DNA from: an uncultured delta proteobacterium
GTDB lineage: Bacteria; Desulfobacterota; Desulfovibrionia; Desulfovibrionales; Desulfovibrionaceae
Reading direction: 5' to 3'
DNA length: 64,000 nucleotides
Assembly (NCBI GenBank): GCA_900079685.1
Contig: LT599019.1
Span: 53,335 to 117,334, forward strand
The first letter of the stretch is position 1, and the number at the start of each line of letters is the position of its first letter. The notes below the pieces were generated by a model. The model was not told the DNA's origin and ran no database searches. It saw only the letters and a program-made list of their open reading frames with translations. This document shows, piece by piece, positions 18,250-26,151 of the stretch. The position numbers were made by a program, and so were the translations under genes.

Positions 18250-18426
18250 ATGCCCGCAAAATACGGCCTGGGCACGGAGAAAAAGAAAAGCGGCCTGCGC
18301 TGGATCTATCTGCCGTTCATGCTTCTGCTGGGCCTTGGCAGCCTGGCGCTGGCAACCCAGCGCATCGCCGCCTTTTTCGACTATCACCCGGCCCTCGGCG
18401 AGACAGATAAACGTCTGGCGTTCTAA
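18250..18426 (+). pseudogene. traG: TraG/VirD4 coupling protein, N-terminal 58 codons only
   Basis: The frame MPAKYGLGTEKKKSGLRW, a hydrophobic span IYLPFMLLLGLGSLALATQ, then RIAAFFDYHPALGE is the start of an IncP-type coupling ATPase. After ALGE it reads TDKRLAF and stops at 18426. The ATPase domain, about 550 residues, is absent. Together with the trbJ and trbG damage this shows the transfer system is dead. Confidence 0.6.
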
Positions 18427-18429
18427 ACA

Positions 18430-18585
18430 GGAAGCTCCCGAGTTACCGGGAGCCTCTTCCCGCCTGGCCTTATGTTTCAGCTTGCGGGAATACTTAGTGA
18501 CATCTTTGTGCTTTTTGCTTGGCGGCGCATGTTTTTTACGCACCTCCGGCTCCTGCAACTTCAGGACAAACAAAACTTTGCCCAT
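18430..18585 (-). CDS. Small Lys-rich protein
   Basis: From ATG 18585, with a GAGA-containing site upstream, the frame reads MGKVLFVLKLQEPEVRKKHA, then PPSKKHKDVTKYSRKLKHKA: about 45 residues, very basic, with a hydrophobic strand first. Small basic proteins of this layout occur on plasmids and phages. The frame stays open through the hairpin at 18434-18453 and far beyond, so the natural end was probably lost at the traG joint; the end given here is only approximate. Function unknown. Confidence 0.35.
18434..18453 (-). terminator. Hairpin at the traG remnant joint
   Basis: A 7-bp GC-rich stem GCTCCCG / CGGGAGC with a 6-nt loop lies just after the traG remnant stop. In the minus direction it is followed by TTCCTGTTT, a weak terminator for the small basic frame upstream of it. 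Confidence 0.4.
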
Positions 18586-18698
18586 ATCCAGTCTCCTGTT
18601 TTGTTAAAAGGTTCGGGATACCAGTGTCCTTTGAAGGGCAGTTTTTAATAATCTTTTTTCAGAAAAATTCAAGGCATTGTCCTCTGTCTCCACAGATA

Positions 18699-18771
18699 CC
18701 ATAACATTTCCTGATGGTTGAATTTTGATATTGCTTGACACCGGAAATGCGTTTATTAGATAATGTTATGG
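18699..18771 (+). promoter_or_regulatory. Sigma-70-type promoter with AATGTTAT half-sites
   Basis: TTGACA at 18735-18740 and GATAAT at 18759-18764 are separated by 18 bp. The promoter is framed by a perfect 10-bp inverted repeat, CCATAACATT at 18699-18708 and AATGTTATGG at 18762-18771, the second overlapping the -10. This arrangement is typical of repressor operators. Confidence 0.55.
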
Positions 18772-18799
18772 CGCACAGCGCAATATCTTTGGAGAGAAT

Positions 18800-18898
18800 A
18801 TGAAACTTGTCATTGTAGAGGCTCCGGCAACCGAACTCGGTGAAACATTGTCCGGAGTTGTCCACATAAGGCGGTACGCCCTGATTATCACCAGATGA
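18800..18898 (+). CDS. 32-codon leader frame resembling a TOPRIM start
   Basis: ATG 18800 has GGAGAG directly upstream and encodes MKLVIVEAPATELGETLSG, then VVHIRRYALIITR and stops. MKLVIVEAPA resembles the first strand of type IA topoisomerases or TOPRIM primases, so this may be the stump of such a gene. It could equally act as a leader peptide, as it lies between a good promoter and two terminator-like hairpins ahead of the MATE gene. Confidence 0.35.
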   Translation: MKLVIVEAPATELGETLSGVVHIRRYALIITR

Positions 18899-18932
18899 CA
18901 TTTGTATGAGCAGGCTCACAAGCCTGTTCTGC

Positions 18933-18956
18933 AATGTTATCTGTGACGATAACATT
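18933..18956. promoter_or_regulatory. Perfect 9-bp dyad
   Basis: AATGTTATC and GATAACATT are perfectly complementary arms separated by 6 bp (TGTGAC). The same half-site occurs around the promoter at 18699-18771. It ends 3 bp before the terminator at 18960 and could be an operator or compete with that hairpin in RNA. Confidence 0.5.
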
Positions 18957-18959
18957 TCA

Positions 18960-18993
18960 GGCCGTGGATGATGTTTCATCTGCGGCCTTTTTC
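18960..18993 (+). terminator. Rho-independent terminator in the MATE leader
   Basis: A 12-bp stem with two G-T pairs (GGCCGTGGATGA / TCATCTGCGGCC), a 4-nt loop and TTTTTC. It lies about 100 bp upstream of the MATE start and downstream of the promoter at 18735, so it could attenuate transcription into the transporter gene. Confidence 0.7.
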
Positions 18994-19031
18994 ATTTGAT
19001 GGCCCGGCGCTGCCGGAACATTAATTTTTTG

Positions 19032-19076
19032 CGGAAGGCCGCGCATGTATGCGCCGTCTTCCGTTTTCTATTTTTC
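19032..19076 (+). terminator. Second terminator-like hairpin before the MATE start
   Basis: CGGAAG (19032-19037) pairs with CTTCCG (19058-19063), and inside it GCGCAT pairs with ATGCGC around a 2-nt loop. The hairpin is followed by TTTTCTATTTTTC, immediately before the AAAGGA ribosome site. It may be an attenuator or an RNA element controlling translation. Confidence 0.5.
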
Positions 19077-19088
19077 AAAGGATATTAC

Positions 19089-20441
19089 ATGAATACACAT
19101 GAATTGGATCTGACAAAAGGGAATGTTTTGCGGACGCTGGCCCGCTTTAGCATTCCCATTCTGGCAACCAATATTCTCCAGTCATTATACAGTATGGCGG
19201 ATATGCTGGTTGTAGGCCATTTTGTAGGCGATACAGGGCTTGCGGCCATAAGCAACGCAAGCATGCTTGTTTTTCTGATCACCTCCTTCAGCATCGGTTT
19301 CAGCATGGGGGGCAATGTACTCGTTGCCCGCTGCAAAGGAGCCGGGGATACCGAAGGGCAGAACCTGAGCGTGAGTGTCTTGTTCGCCTCCATGTTTTTG
19401 TTGTCGCTGGTGGTGACGGTTGCCACCCTGGCAGGGTACGGCCCGCTTTTTCGGCTGATGGAAGTGCCGGACGAAGCATTGACTGATGCAAACGAGTATA
19501 TGCGTATCCTCAGCGTCGGGATTGTCTTCGTTTTTGGCTACAATGCCGTTTCCGCCATACTGCGCGGTCTTGGAGATTCGATAAACCCGTTGCGTTTCGC
19601 GGTTGCAGCGACGGTGCTCAATATCGTGTTGGACTTGCTTTTTGTTGGTTGGCTGGGGTTCGGCACCAAGGGGGCGGCTATTGCAACAGTCATTTCCCAA
19701 GGAGGCGCTTTTTTCATCGGGCTGCAAGACTTGCGCAAGCGAGGCTTGCTTTCCGGATTGAAAGCAGCAGGTTTTACAGAAGCAAAAAGCAAACTGACAG
19801 ATCTTGTTCGCGTGGGCGTGCCCTATGCGGCGCAGATGGTGGTGGTCAATTTTTCCTATCTGGTCATCACCGGCATGATCAATACCTATGGTCTGACTGT
19901 AGCCGCAGCGGCGGGCGTTGGTTTGAAGATCAACACGTTCGCGGCAATGCCTTGTTGGGCGATCGGCCAGGCTGTAACGGCCATGACCGCGCAGAATATA
20001 GGCGCGGGAAACATCGGCAGAGTGCGGCAGGTTGTCCGTAAAGGGCTGCTTTGCAGCCTGACTGCGACCGGCATACTCGTCCTCCTGGTTCAGGTTTTCG
20101 CCGGGCAGGTCATAATGCTGTTTGGACAGTCTGAGCAGGGTTTTGTTGATGCGGGAGTGCAGTATCTGCGCGTTTGCTGTTCAGTGAATTGCCTGTTTTA
20201 TGTCACCATGTACACGTTGGATTCCTTCGCCGTTGGCGCAGGGGCTCCCAGGCTCGCTCTGTTCAACTCTCTGCTGGACTCTCTTGTGCTCAGGCTTCCT
20301 TTTATCTGGATTCTGGAAGTCTTTTTAGCACAAGGGCTGGCAGGCATTTACCTTGGACAGGCATTAGCCCCTGTGGTTCCGGCAATAATCGGGCTGGTGT
20401 TCTTTCTTGGAAATACATGGGTGGCCAACAGACAGCCTTAA
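19089..20441 (+). CDS. MATE-family multidrug/Na+ antiporter
   Basis: About 450 residues with twelve predicted membrane spans in two repeats. The family pattern is seen at the start (DLTKGNVLRTLARFSIPILATNILQSLYSMADMLVVGHFVGDTGLAAIS) and in the second half (LVRVGVPYAAQMVVVNFSYLVITGMINTYG). It would export cationic drugs or metabolites using an ion gradient. ATG 19089 follows AAAGGA at a good distance; the frame is open further upstream but through leader hairpins. It sits alone, in the accessory region, after a leader with terminators. Confidence 0.9.
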   Translation: MNTHELDLTKGNVLRTLARFSIPILATNILQSLYSMADMLVVGHFVGDTGLAAISNASMLVFLITSFSIGFSMGGNVLVARCKGAGDTEGQNLSVSVLFASMFLLSLVVTVATLAGYGPLFRLMEVPDEALTDANEYMRILSVGIVFVFGYNAVSAILRGLGDSINPLRFAVAATVLNIVLDLLFVGWLGFGTKGAAIATVISQGGAFFIGLQDLRKRGLLSGLKAAGFTEAKSKLTDLVRVGVPYAAQMVVVNFSYLVITGMINTYGLTVAAAAGVGLKINTFAAMPCWAIGQAVTAMTAQNIGAGNIGRVRQVVRKGLLCSLTATGILVLLVQVFAGQVIMLFGQSEQGFVDAGVQYLRVCCSVNCLFYVTMYTLDSFAVGAGAPRLALFNSLLDSLVLRLPFIWILEVFLAQGLAGIYLGQALAPVVPAIIGLVFFLGNTWVANRQP

Positions 20442-20600
20442 ACGGCTCCGCGTCTGCCACCTCAAATGTATCCACAAAAAGGACATTGCAACAGGGAAAG
20501 GACGAAGATCTGTCTACGGCCTTTCCCTGTTTTATGTTTTCCATAACATACTGGAAAGGATAGGAATGCGAAAATTAAAAACGATCAGACCTCCGCTGAT

Positions 20601-20783
20601 ATGCGCCAATTCAATATACTCGCTCAAGAACTTACCACGCTTATGATTCGCATATGCGAAGACCGAATCGCCTCTGCCCCAGGCAGCCCTGTGGAACGAA
20701 AAGCGCTGGCGGCTTCCGTCCTGGCGGTTCAGGAAGCGCTGAAAACTTTTGTCGCGGTGGAACTGGCAGTAAAGAATAATTAG
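20601..20783 (+). CDS. Small helical protein at the island edge
   Basis: A 60-residue frame, MRQFNILAQELTTLMIRICE, with two predicted helices and the segment GSPVERKALAASVLAVQEAL. I do not recognise it. There is no strong ribosome site. It is the last frame before the truncated yeeE and may belong to the mobile element. Confidence 0.35.
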   Translation: MRQFNILAQELTTLMIRICEDRIASAPGSPVERKALAASVLAVQEALKTFVAVELAVKNN

Positions 20784-21322
20784 TCAAGCCACAAATTCAT
20801 CCATTTTCATCCAACGCCCTGCAAAAGTCCCGCTTCTGCTTCACAGCGTCCTTGCGCGACCCCTGCATCACGGGCAGCACCTCCCTTTCCCAGGCGGTGC
20901 TGATCGCCTTTGCCGTGACAACAATACTGTTCGCGGCCATCCAGTACGGCGCGGTCAGCATCGGGCTTCCCCTGCCCGGCGAAAACTTCGTGGTGCCCAT
21001 AAGTTTTGCCACGGTTTTCGGAGCCTTCATCTTCGGCATCGGCATGGTCATCTCCGGGGGCTGCGGCTCGGGTACGCTGATGCGGGTGGGAGAGGGCTTT
21101 GCCATGCAATGGCTGTCGCTCTTTTTCTTCGTCGTCGGCTCGCTTGTCGGCGCGGCGCACTTCGGTTGGTGGAAGGAAAACTTTATCGTCCACGGGCCGA
21201 AAATCTTCCTGCCGGATATTTTCGGCTGGACCGGCGCGGTTGTGGTGCAGCTTCTGATCATCCTCTGCCTGTACCGGGCGAGCATGCTCTGGGAACAGAA
21301 AAAAATGGGCACGGGCGAGTGA
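20780..21322 (+). pseudogene. YeeE/YedE-type sulfur transporter half, start lost
   Basis: Membrane protein frame with family motifs SRFCFTASLRDP and SGGCGSGTLMR, each carrying a Cys that in thiosulfate transporter TsuA (YeeE) relays the substrate. About five membrane spans. In frame upstream the sequence reads PQIHPFSSNALQK and meets a stop at 20777-20779 without any ATG or GTG; TTG 20852 lies after the first Cys motif. The first ~15-25 residues and the start appear to have been replaced by the island, although translation from a non-standard start cannot be excluded. It pairs with the second half-YeeE at 21697, with TusA between. Confidence 0.7.
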
Positions 21323-21374
21323 CCCGTTCCCGCGCAGATACCTGAATATATGTAACCTATTGAAGGAGAATGTT

Positions 21375-21602
21375 ATGGCCGAATACACCCTTGACTGCAT
21401 GGGCGAAGCCTGCCCCGTACCCCTGATGAAAACGGAGAAAAAAATGGCCGAACTCGCTGTCGGCGACATCCTCATCGTCAGCATCGACCACAGCTGCGCC
21501 ATGAAAAACGTTCCCGAGTGGGCGCGTAAGCAGGGCCACAACGTGGAAATCGAGGAAGTCGACGACGGGGAATGGGAAGTCGTCATCGAAAAGGCGAAAT
21601 AG
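21375..21602 (+). CDS. TusA-family sulfur carrier
   Basis: A 75-residue TusA/SirA-type protein with the N-terminal CPVP motif (CMGEACPVPLMKTEKKM), whose first Cys carries persulfide sulfur. A second conserved Cys is in DHSCAM. ATG 21375 follows AAGGAG. It is placed between two YeeE halves, like TsuB next to TsuA, so it probably takes sulfur from the transporter or passes it to the flavoprotein downstream. Confidence 0.9.
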   Translation: MAEYTLDCMGEACPVPLMKTEKKMAELAVGDILIVSIDHSCAMKNVPEWARKQGHNVEIEEVDDGEWEVVIEKAK

Positions 21603-21604
21603 TG

Positions 21605-21642
21605 TTTTTCCCGGCCGCCTTCTCCAGGGCGGCCGGGAAAAA
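21605..21642. terminator. Bidirectional terminator
   Basis: A perfect 15-bp stem, TTTTTCCCGGCCGCC / GGCGGCCGGGAAAAA with an 8-nt loop, lies 3 bp after the tusA stop. It would limit read-through from tusA into the second yeeE half. Confidence 0.8.
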
Positions 21643-21696
21643 CCGGATCATCCGTCACGGATACGCCAGAGAGACAACAAACAGGCAAGGTGCCCC

Positions 21697-22254
21697 ATGA
21701 GCAGCGTGAAAAATTTTTTCGACAGAATAGGCCAAAATCCGTTCTATGTCGCAATTTTCAAAAACCCGTTCACCTATATAACGGGCGCGGTCCTGCTTTC
21801 CGTCTTTCAGGCGGCCACGCTGTCCACCACGGGCGACCCCTGGGGCGTGACCGGGGCCTTTGCCAACTGGGGCGCCTGGCTGTACCAGGCCGTCGGCGGC
21901 AACGTGGACAAGTGGTATTACTTTTCAACCGAAAGCGCGCAAGCCACGCTGGCCCGGAACTTTTTCGACGACCCTGGTTCCGTGCGCAACCTGGGCATCA
22001 TTCTCGGCGCCCTGACGGCCACCCTGCTCGCCTCGCAGTTCAAGTTCAAAAAGATCAAGGCGCCGCGCCAGGTCGTGGCGGCCGTTCTCGGCGGTTTTCT
22101 GATGGGGTACGGCGCGCGCATCGCTTTTGGCTGCAACATCGGCGCCCTGTACAGCGGCATTACCACCATGTCCGTTTCGGGCTGGGTGTTCGCGATCTTC
22201 CTTTTCGCGGGCGCGTATGTGGGCAGCAAGATGTTGGCGAAATTCTTCATGTAA
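21697..22254 (+). CDS. YeeE/YedE-type sulfur transporter, second half
   Basis: A 185-residue membrane protein with about four spans. The motif RIAFGCNIGALYSGI holds the Cys matching the third relay Cys of TsuA-type transporters. N-terminal NPFTYITGAVLLSVFQAATL is typical of the second repeat of YeeE. ATG 21697 follows AGGTGCCCC. It ends 13 bp before the flavoprotein gene, with which it should be co-transcribed. Confidence 0.85.
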   Translation: MSSVKNFFDRIGQNPFYVAIFKNPFTYITGAVLLSVFQAATLSTTGDPWGVTGAFANWGAWLYQAVGGNVDKWYYFSTESAQATLARNFFDDPGSVRNLGIILGALTATLLASQFKFKKIKAPRQVVAAVLGGFLMGYGARIAFGCNIGALYSGITTMSVSGWVFAIFLFAGAYVGSKMLAKFFM

Positions 22255-22267
22255 ACCCGGAGGGGTC

Positions 22268-23497
22268 ATGGAAAAAAAAGTTGAACACTATGACGTTGTA
22301 ATCATCGGCGGCGGCGCCGCCGGGCTGACTGCCGGCATCTATTGCGGCCGCGCGCGCCTGAACACCCTTTTGATCGAGAAATCCCTGGTGGGCGGCCTTG
22401 CCACCTACACCAACGAAATAGAGAACTATCCCGGCTTTCCCGAAGGCTCCACGGGCCTGGAGCTGATGGAACTTTTCCACAAGCAGGCCAAGCGCTTCGG
22501 CGTCAGGTTCAAATTGACCGACGTGAGAGGCGTCAGCCTTGAGGGGGAAACGAAAGTCGTGGAAACGTTCCGGACCGACTATCACGCCAAGGTGGTTATT
22601 GCGGCTTCCGGCGGCAAACCCCGCCTGACCGGCGCGAAAGGCGAGGACGAATTTCTCTACGACAAGGGCATTTCCTTCTGCGCCACTTGCGACGCGGCCG
22701 CCAACACCGACAAGACCGTGCTGGTCGTGGGCAGCGGGGACGCGGCCATTGAGGAAGGCATGTTCCTCACCAAATTCGCCAAAAAAGTCATCGTCTCCGT
22801 CATGCATGACGAAGGCAAAATGGACTGCAACGAAATCGCCCGTAATGAAGCATTGCAGAACCCCAAGATGGAATTTGTCTGGAATACGGTCGTGGACGAG
22901 TTCAAAGGCGCCGAGCGGCTGGAGACGGTCGTCCTGAAGAACGTCAAAACCGGTGAACTCGTCACCATTCCCGTGGACTCCTGCTTCCTCTTCATCGGGT
23001 ATCTGCCCAACACGGAAATTTTCAAGGACCAGCTCGAAATGAACCGCGCCGGGTATCTTCTTTCCAACGAACGGATGGAAACCAACATTCCCGGCGTGTT
23101 CGCCGCCGGCGACGTGCGGGACAAGTTCCTGAAGCAGGTCGCGACGGCCGTGGGCGACGGCGCCATCGCGGGCTATTCCGCCGAGAAATACATCGCGGAA
23201 AGCGAAGTCTTCGAAAACCAGATAATGGGCGGGGAAAAGGCCAAGCTGGTGTATGTTTACAATGCCGTGGACCCCAAATGCCGCGAGATTCTCCCCATCA
23301 TGGAAGACATTGAAAAACGGGGCCAGGGCAAGGTGGAGGTCGTGCGCATCGACACCTACAAATCGGGCGGCCTTGCCCGCCGCCTGGGCGCGGAGGGAAC
23401 GCCGTGCGCCATGGTCATCCGGGGCGGCGAAAAAATCAGGGAGCTTTCCTGTGACGGGCTCTGCTGCGAAGACGTTCTGGCGTGTATTGAGGAATAG
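22268..23497 (+). CDS. Thioredoxin-reductase-like flavoprotein with C-terminal Trx-like domain
   Basis: 409 residues. FAD-binding GGGAAG at 14-19; redox-active CATC at residues 138-141, as in low-Mr thioredoxin reductases; second dinucleotide motif VVGSGDAAIEEG around 156-167; FAD motif GVFAAGDVRDKFLKQVATAVGDGA. Residues ~325-409 form a thioredoxin-like extra domain (VYVYNAVDPKCREILPIMEDIE ... GTPCAMVI) in which the CxxC is reduced to a single Cys (C338); a CC pair occurs near the end (DGLCCEDV). ATG 22268 follows GGAGGGG. Its place after yeeE-tusA-yeeE suggests it reduces imported sulfur bound to carrier proteins; the actual substrate is not known. Confidence 0.8.
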   Translation: MEKKVEHYDVVIIGGGAAGLTAGIYCGRARLNTLLIEKSLVGGLATYTNEIENYPGFPEGSTGLELMELFHKQAKRFGVRFKLTDVRGVSLEGETKVVETFRTDYHAKVVIAASGGKPRLTGAKGEDEFLYDKGISFCATCDAAANTDKTVLVVGSGDAAIEEGMFLTKFAKKVIVSVMHDEGKMDCNEIARNEALQNPKMEFVWNTVVDEFKGAERLETVVLKNVKTGELVTIPVDSCFLFIGYLPNTEIFKDQLEMNRAGYLLSNERMETNIPGVFAAGDVRDKFLKQVATAVGDGAIAGYSAEKYIAESEVFENQIMGGEKAKLVYVYNAVDPKCREILPIMEDIEKRGQGKVEVVRIDTYKSGGLARRLGAEGTPCAMVIRGGEKIRELSCDGLCCEDVLACIEE

Positions 23498-23507
23498 GCG
23501 TTACGCG

Positions 23508-25016
23508 TCAGGGGCGCGGGCAGTGATAGATGCGGACCGCGAAATCCCTGCCGCCGTTCTGGAACCGCGTGACCCTGACGCCGTACTGATTGTCCGTGAA
23601 AGTCCTGACCAGCGCGCAGGTGCGGAGATATTCCTCCATTTCCGGCAGGAAGTTTATCGTGCCGTAAATGCCGTTCCAGACGGGACGCCGCTCGTAAAGG
23701 AAACGGAGCTCGTCGGAAACAATGACGTATTCCACGGCGTTATCCCGCGCGTAGTCCGCGAAAGAGAGCCCGTTCTTTTTCAGATACGGCAGGTTGCGGT
23801 AATCGCGTAACGCGCCATTGGCAAAATGGTACCCGGCATTCAGGTTGCCGATGGTTTTCGCCCCGGGCGGCACGGCGGCCGCGATGTTGGCGAGATAGCC
23901 CTCGTACTGGAAAGGTTGCGTGGCAACAGGCCACACCTGGGCCGCGCACAACCAGCCCGCCAGGCCGATACAGGCGCAAAGACAGAGCGGCGCGAGCGTT
24001 TTCCCCAATCCCTGCAACAGCGCGGTAAGCAGAAGATAGCAGAAGGGAAAGAAAAAAATAACATAGGGCTGGCTGAAACGCCCTACCAGGGCCATGCCGG
24101 CCCAGATGCCGAAAAGGGCGGCGAGCGGCAGAGCGAAGCGCCTGCCGGAACGGATGGCCGCGATGGCGGAAAGCGCCGTGACGAAGAGAAAAAGAACCAG
24201 CTGCGGCCGGATGTCCGGTGTATAGTAGGTGCCGGAAACCCGGTAATAAAGCCGTTGGAAGTACGGCCCGGTTTCGCGGATCTTGGCCGGGAGCGAGGAG
24301 TCGATGAGGAACTCGGAGCCGAAAGCAAAGTAGTGGCGGAAAAAATCGGGGTCAAACGCAAGGCTTATCCCCACGAAAGCCGCGGCGAAAAGGCCCGTGA
24401 TGCCGGCATACGCGGCGACCGGCCGCCAGCCGGACCGGATGACAAGGAAAAGCGCGCCGCACATGGCCGCCAGAATGAACGCGTTGGGATGCACGCCGAT
24501 GCACAGCCCGGTGATGACGGCGGCGGCAACGGCGCGGGGTTTTCCGGACGGGCGGGCCAGCAACAAAAAGCAGGCCAGCATGGCGAGCAAAACGAGTATT
24601 TCCTGCCGGGCGAAGTGAGACGCGTAAATGAACTGGATATCAACGCCCAGCAGCACGGAGGCCAAAAGCGCGATGGCCCCGGAACCCGCAAGGCGGAGCG
24701 CCAGGGCATGGAAAAGAATGAGGCAGCCCGCGCCGCCGAGCAGAGACAGAAGGCGGAACGAAAAGGCCCCGTACCCGAAGATTTGCAAGAACGGCATTTG
24801 CAGAAGATGGAACAGTGATTTTATCGCATGCGGGAACCTGGGCTTCAGATCAAAAAAAGGCTCGGTACCATTCAGGCTTCCGCTTTCGAGCATGGCTCTG
24901 GTAAGGCCCGCGAGCCACGGTTCATCCGAGTGCACAAAGGGGAAACGCTCCAGAAACAGCAGGTTTCCCCCGAGCCACAGGACGAGAAAGCATATGAACG
25001 GGCCGTGTTTTCGCAT
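23508..25016 (-). CDS. GT39-type membrane glycosyltransferase
   Basis: 502 residues with about ten membrane spans. The N-terminal loop has FPFVHSDEPWLAGLTRAM, the acidic motif of ArnT/PMT-type GT-C enzymes, and later ASHFARQEILVLLAMLACFLLLARPSG matches the PMT_2 domain. The C-terminus is a soluble periplasmic domain. Such enzymes move a sugar from a polyprenyl-phosphate donor to lipid or protein. It is transcribed towards the flavoprotein gene and has no obvious partner nearby except the GT2 gene at 27575. Confidence 0.75.
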   Translation of the reverse strand: MRKHGPFICFLVLWLGGNLLFLERFPFVHSDEPWLAGLTRAMLESGSLNGTEPFFDLKPRFPHAIKSLFHLLQMPFLQIFGYGAFSFRLLSLLGGAGCLILFHALALRLAGSGAIALLASVLLGVDIQFIYASHFARQEILVLLAMLACFLLLARPSGKPRAVAAAVITGLCIGVHPNAFILAAMCGALFLVIRSGWRPVAAYAGITGLFAAAFVGISLAFDPDFFRHYFAFGSEFLIDSSLPAKIRETGPYFQRLYYRVSGTYYTPDIRPQLVLFLFVTALSAIAAIRSGRRFALPLAALFGIWAGMALVGRFSQPYVIFFFPFCYLLLTALLQGLGKTLAPLCLCACIGLAGWLCAAQVWPVATQPFQYEGYLANIAAAVPPGAKTIGNLNAGYHFANGALRDYRNLPYLKKNGLSFADYARDNAVEYVIVSDELRFLYERRPVWNGIYGTINFLPEMEEYLRTCALVRTFTDNQYGVRVTRFQNGGRDFAVRIYHCPRP

Positions 25017-25169
25017 GAGGTCGCCTTTCCGCCGGGGCGCGCGATGACCGGCCAGGCGGGGTGGTATACAGCGTCAAGACTACTGCAACACTTTTGCAGG
25101 AAGCAAGGCCTTATCCCGGTTTTCCGGGCGGGTCACGATAAAAATCCTGCCGCGCATGAGGATATTGCC

Positions 25170-26087
25170 ATGAAGAAACGTTTCGCTTTGCCCTTTGTGG
25201 TTCTGCTGACCCTTGGTTTACTGGCTGCCACTGGGTGCGACAGGTCGAACTACGCGGCTTCGGATCAGGTCATCCTGGAAGCCAAAGATCTGCCGCAGTA
25301 TATAGGCAAGGAAGGCGTCGTCATTCTCGACATGCAAAAGCCCGAAGCCTATGCCCAAGGGCACGTCGCGGGCGCCGTCAACTACGCCGTCTCCAGCATC
25401 CTCGTCAGCCTGCCCGTTCCCAACTCCCTGGCTCCCGGCCGCAAGGTGGCGACGTCCCTCGGCAACGCGGGCGTCGGCAACGATAGCCTTGTGGTCATCT
25501 ACGACGAGGGGAAAAGCCTCAACGCCGCCCGGCTGTGGTGGACGCTCCTGGTTTACGGGCACGACAAGGTCAAGGTCGTCAGCGGGGGACTGCCCGCCAT
25601 CAAGGCCGCGGGAATAGCCATGACGCCGGACGTCCCGCAAGTTACGCCAAAAGAATTCACAACCACGGACAAACGCGGGCTCTATCTCGCCACCATGCGC
25701 GACGTCCGCAAGCAGGTGGACGACCCCGACCCCAAAACCATTCTGCTCGATACCCGGACGGACAAGGAATACCGGGAAGAAGGCAAAATACCCGGGTCCA
25801 TGATGATGGACCACATGCGAAACTTCTACAAAGACGGCACGTTCCTCGACACCCGCGCCACCCGCATCAATTATATCGAGCGGGGCATCAGAACCGACAA
25901 CAACGTGATCGTCTACTGCAAAACCTCGATGCGCGCGGCTCCGGTCTTCCTCAGGCTGTGGGACGCGGGTTACCGGAACGTGAAACTCTACGACGGCGCC
26001 TGGACCGAATGGTCGCAGAACAGCGCCAACCCGATCGAGCGTCCGGACGGGGCCGCCGTGCCCATAAGCCCGAGAGACAATTCCTGA
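25170..26087 (+). CDS. Exported lipoprotein with two rhodanese domains
   Basis: 305 residues from ATG 25170. A lipoprotein signal MKKRFALPFVVLLTLGLLAATGC places it on the membrane. The first rhodanese domain has YDEGKS (residue ~112) where the catalytic Cys would be, so it is inactive. The second has VIVYCKTSMRA with C250 as the persulfide-forming residue. This inactive-plus-active layout is that of thiosulfate or mercaptopyruvate sulfurtransferases. It is followed 64 bp later by another double-rhodanese gene, and both belong to the sulfur locus. Confidence 0.85.
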   Translation: MKKRFALPFVVLLTLGLLAATGCDRSNYAASDQVILEAKDLPQYIGKEGVVILDMQKPEAYAQGHVAGAVNYAVSSILVSLPVPNSLAPGRKVATSLGNAGVGNDSLVVIYDEGKSLNAARLWWTLLVYGHDKVKVVSGGLPAIKAAGIAMTPDVPQVTPKEFTTTDKRGLYLATMRDVRKQVDDPDPKTILLDTRTDKEYREEGKIPGSMMMDHMRNFYKDGTFLDTRATRINYIERGIRTDNNVIVYCKTSMRAAPVFLRLWDAGYRNVKLYDGAWTEWSQNSANPIERPDGAAVPISPRDNS

Positions 26088-26151
26088 CGAGAATACGTCT
26101 TATCCAAGCACGGACCCATAAACCGTCGGCTATTCATGCAAGGAGAAAAAC

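Noticed and set aside
18659-18979. A 106-codon minus-strand frame in the MATE leader
   Set aside because: No ribosome site or family likeness, and it runs through the promoter, dyad and terminator structures.
24828-25169. Upstream extension of the rhodanese lipoprotein
   Set aside because: It is antisense to the glycosyltransferase and would place the lipoprotein signal in the middle of the protein.
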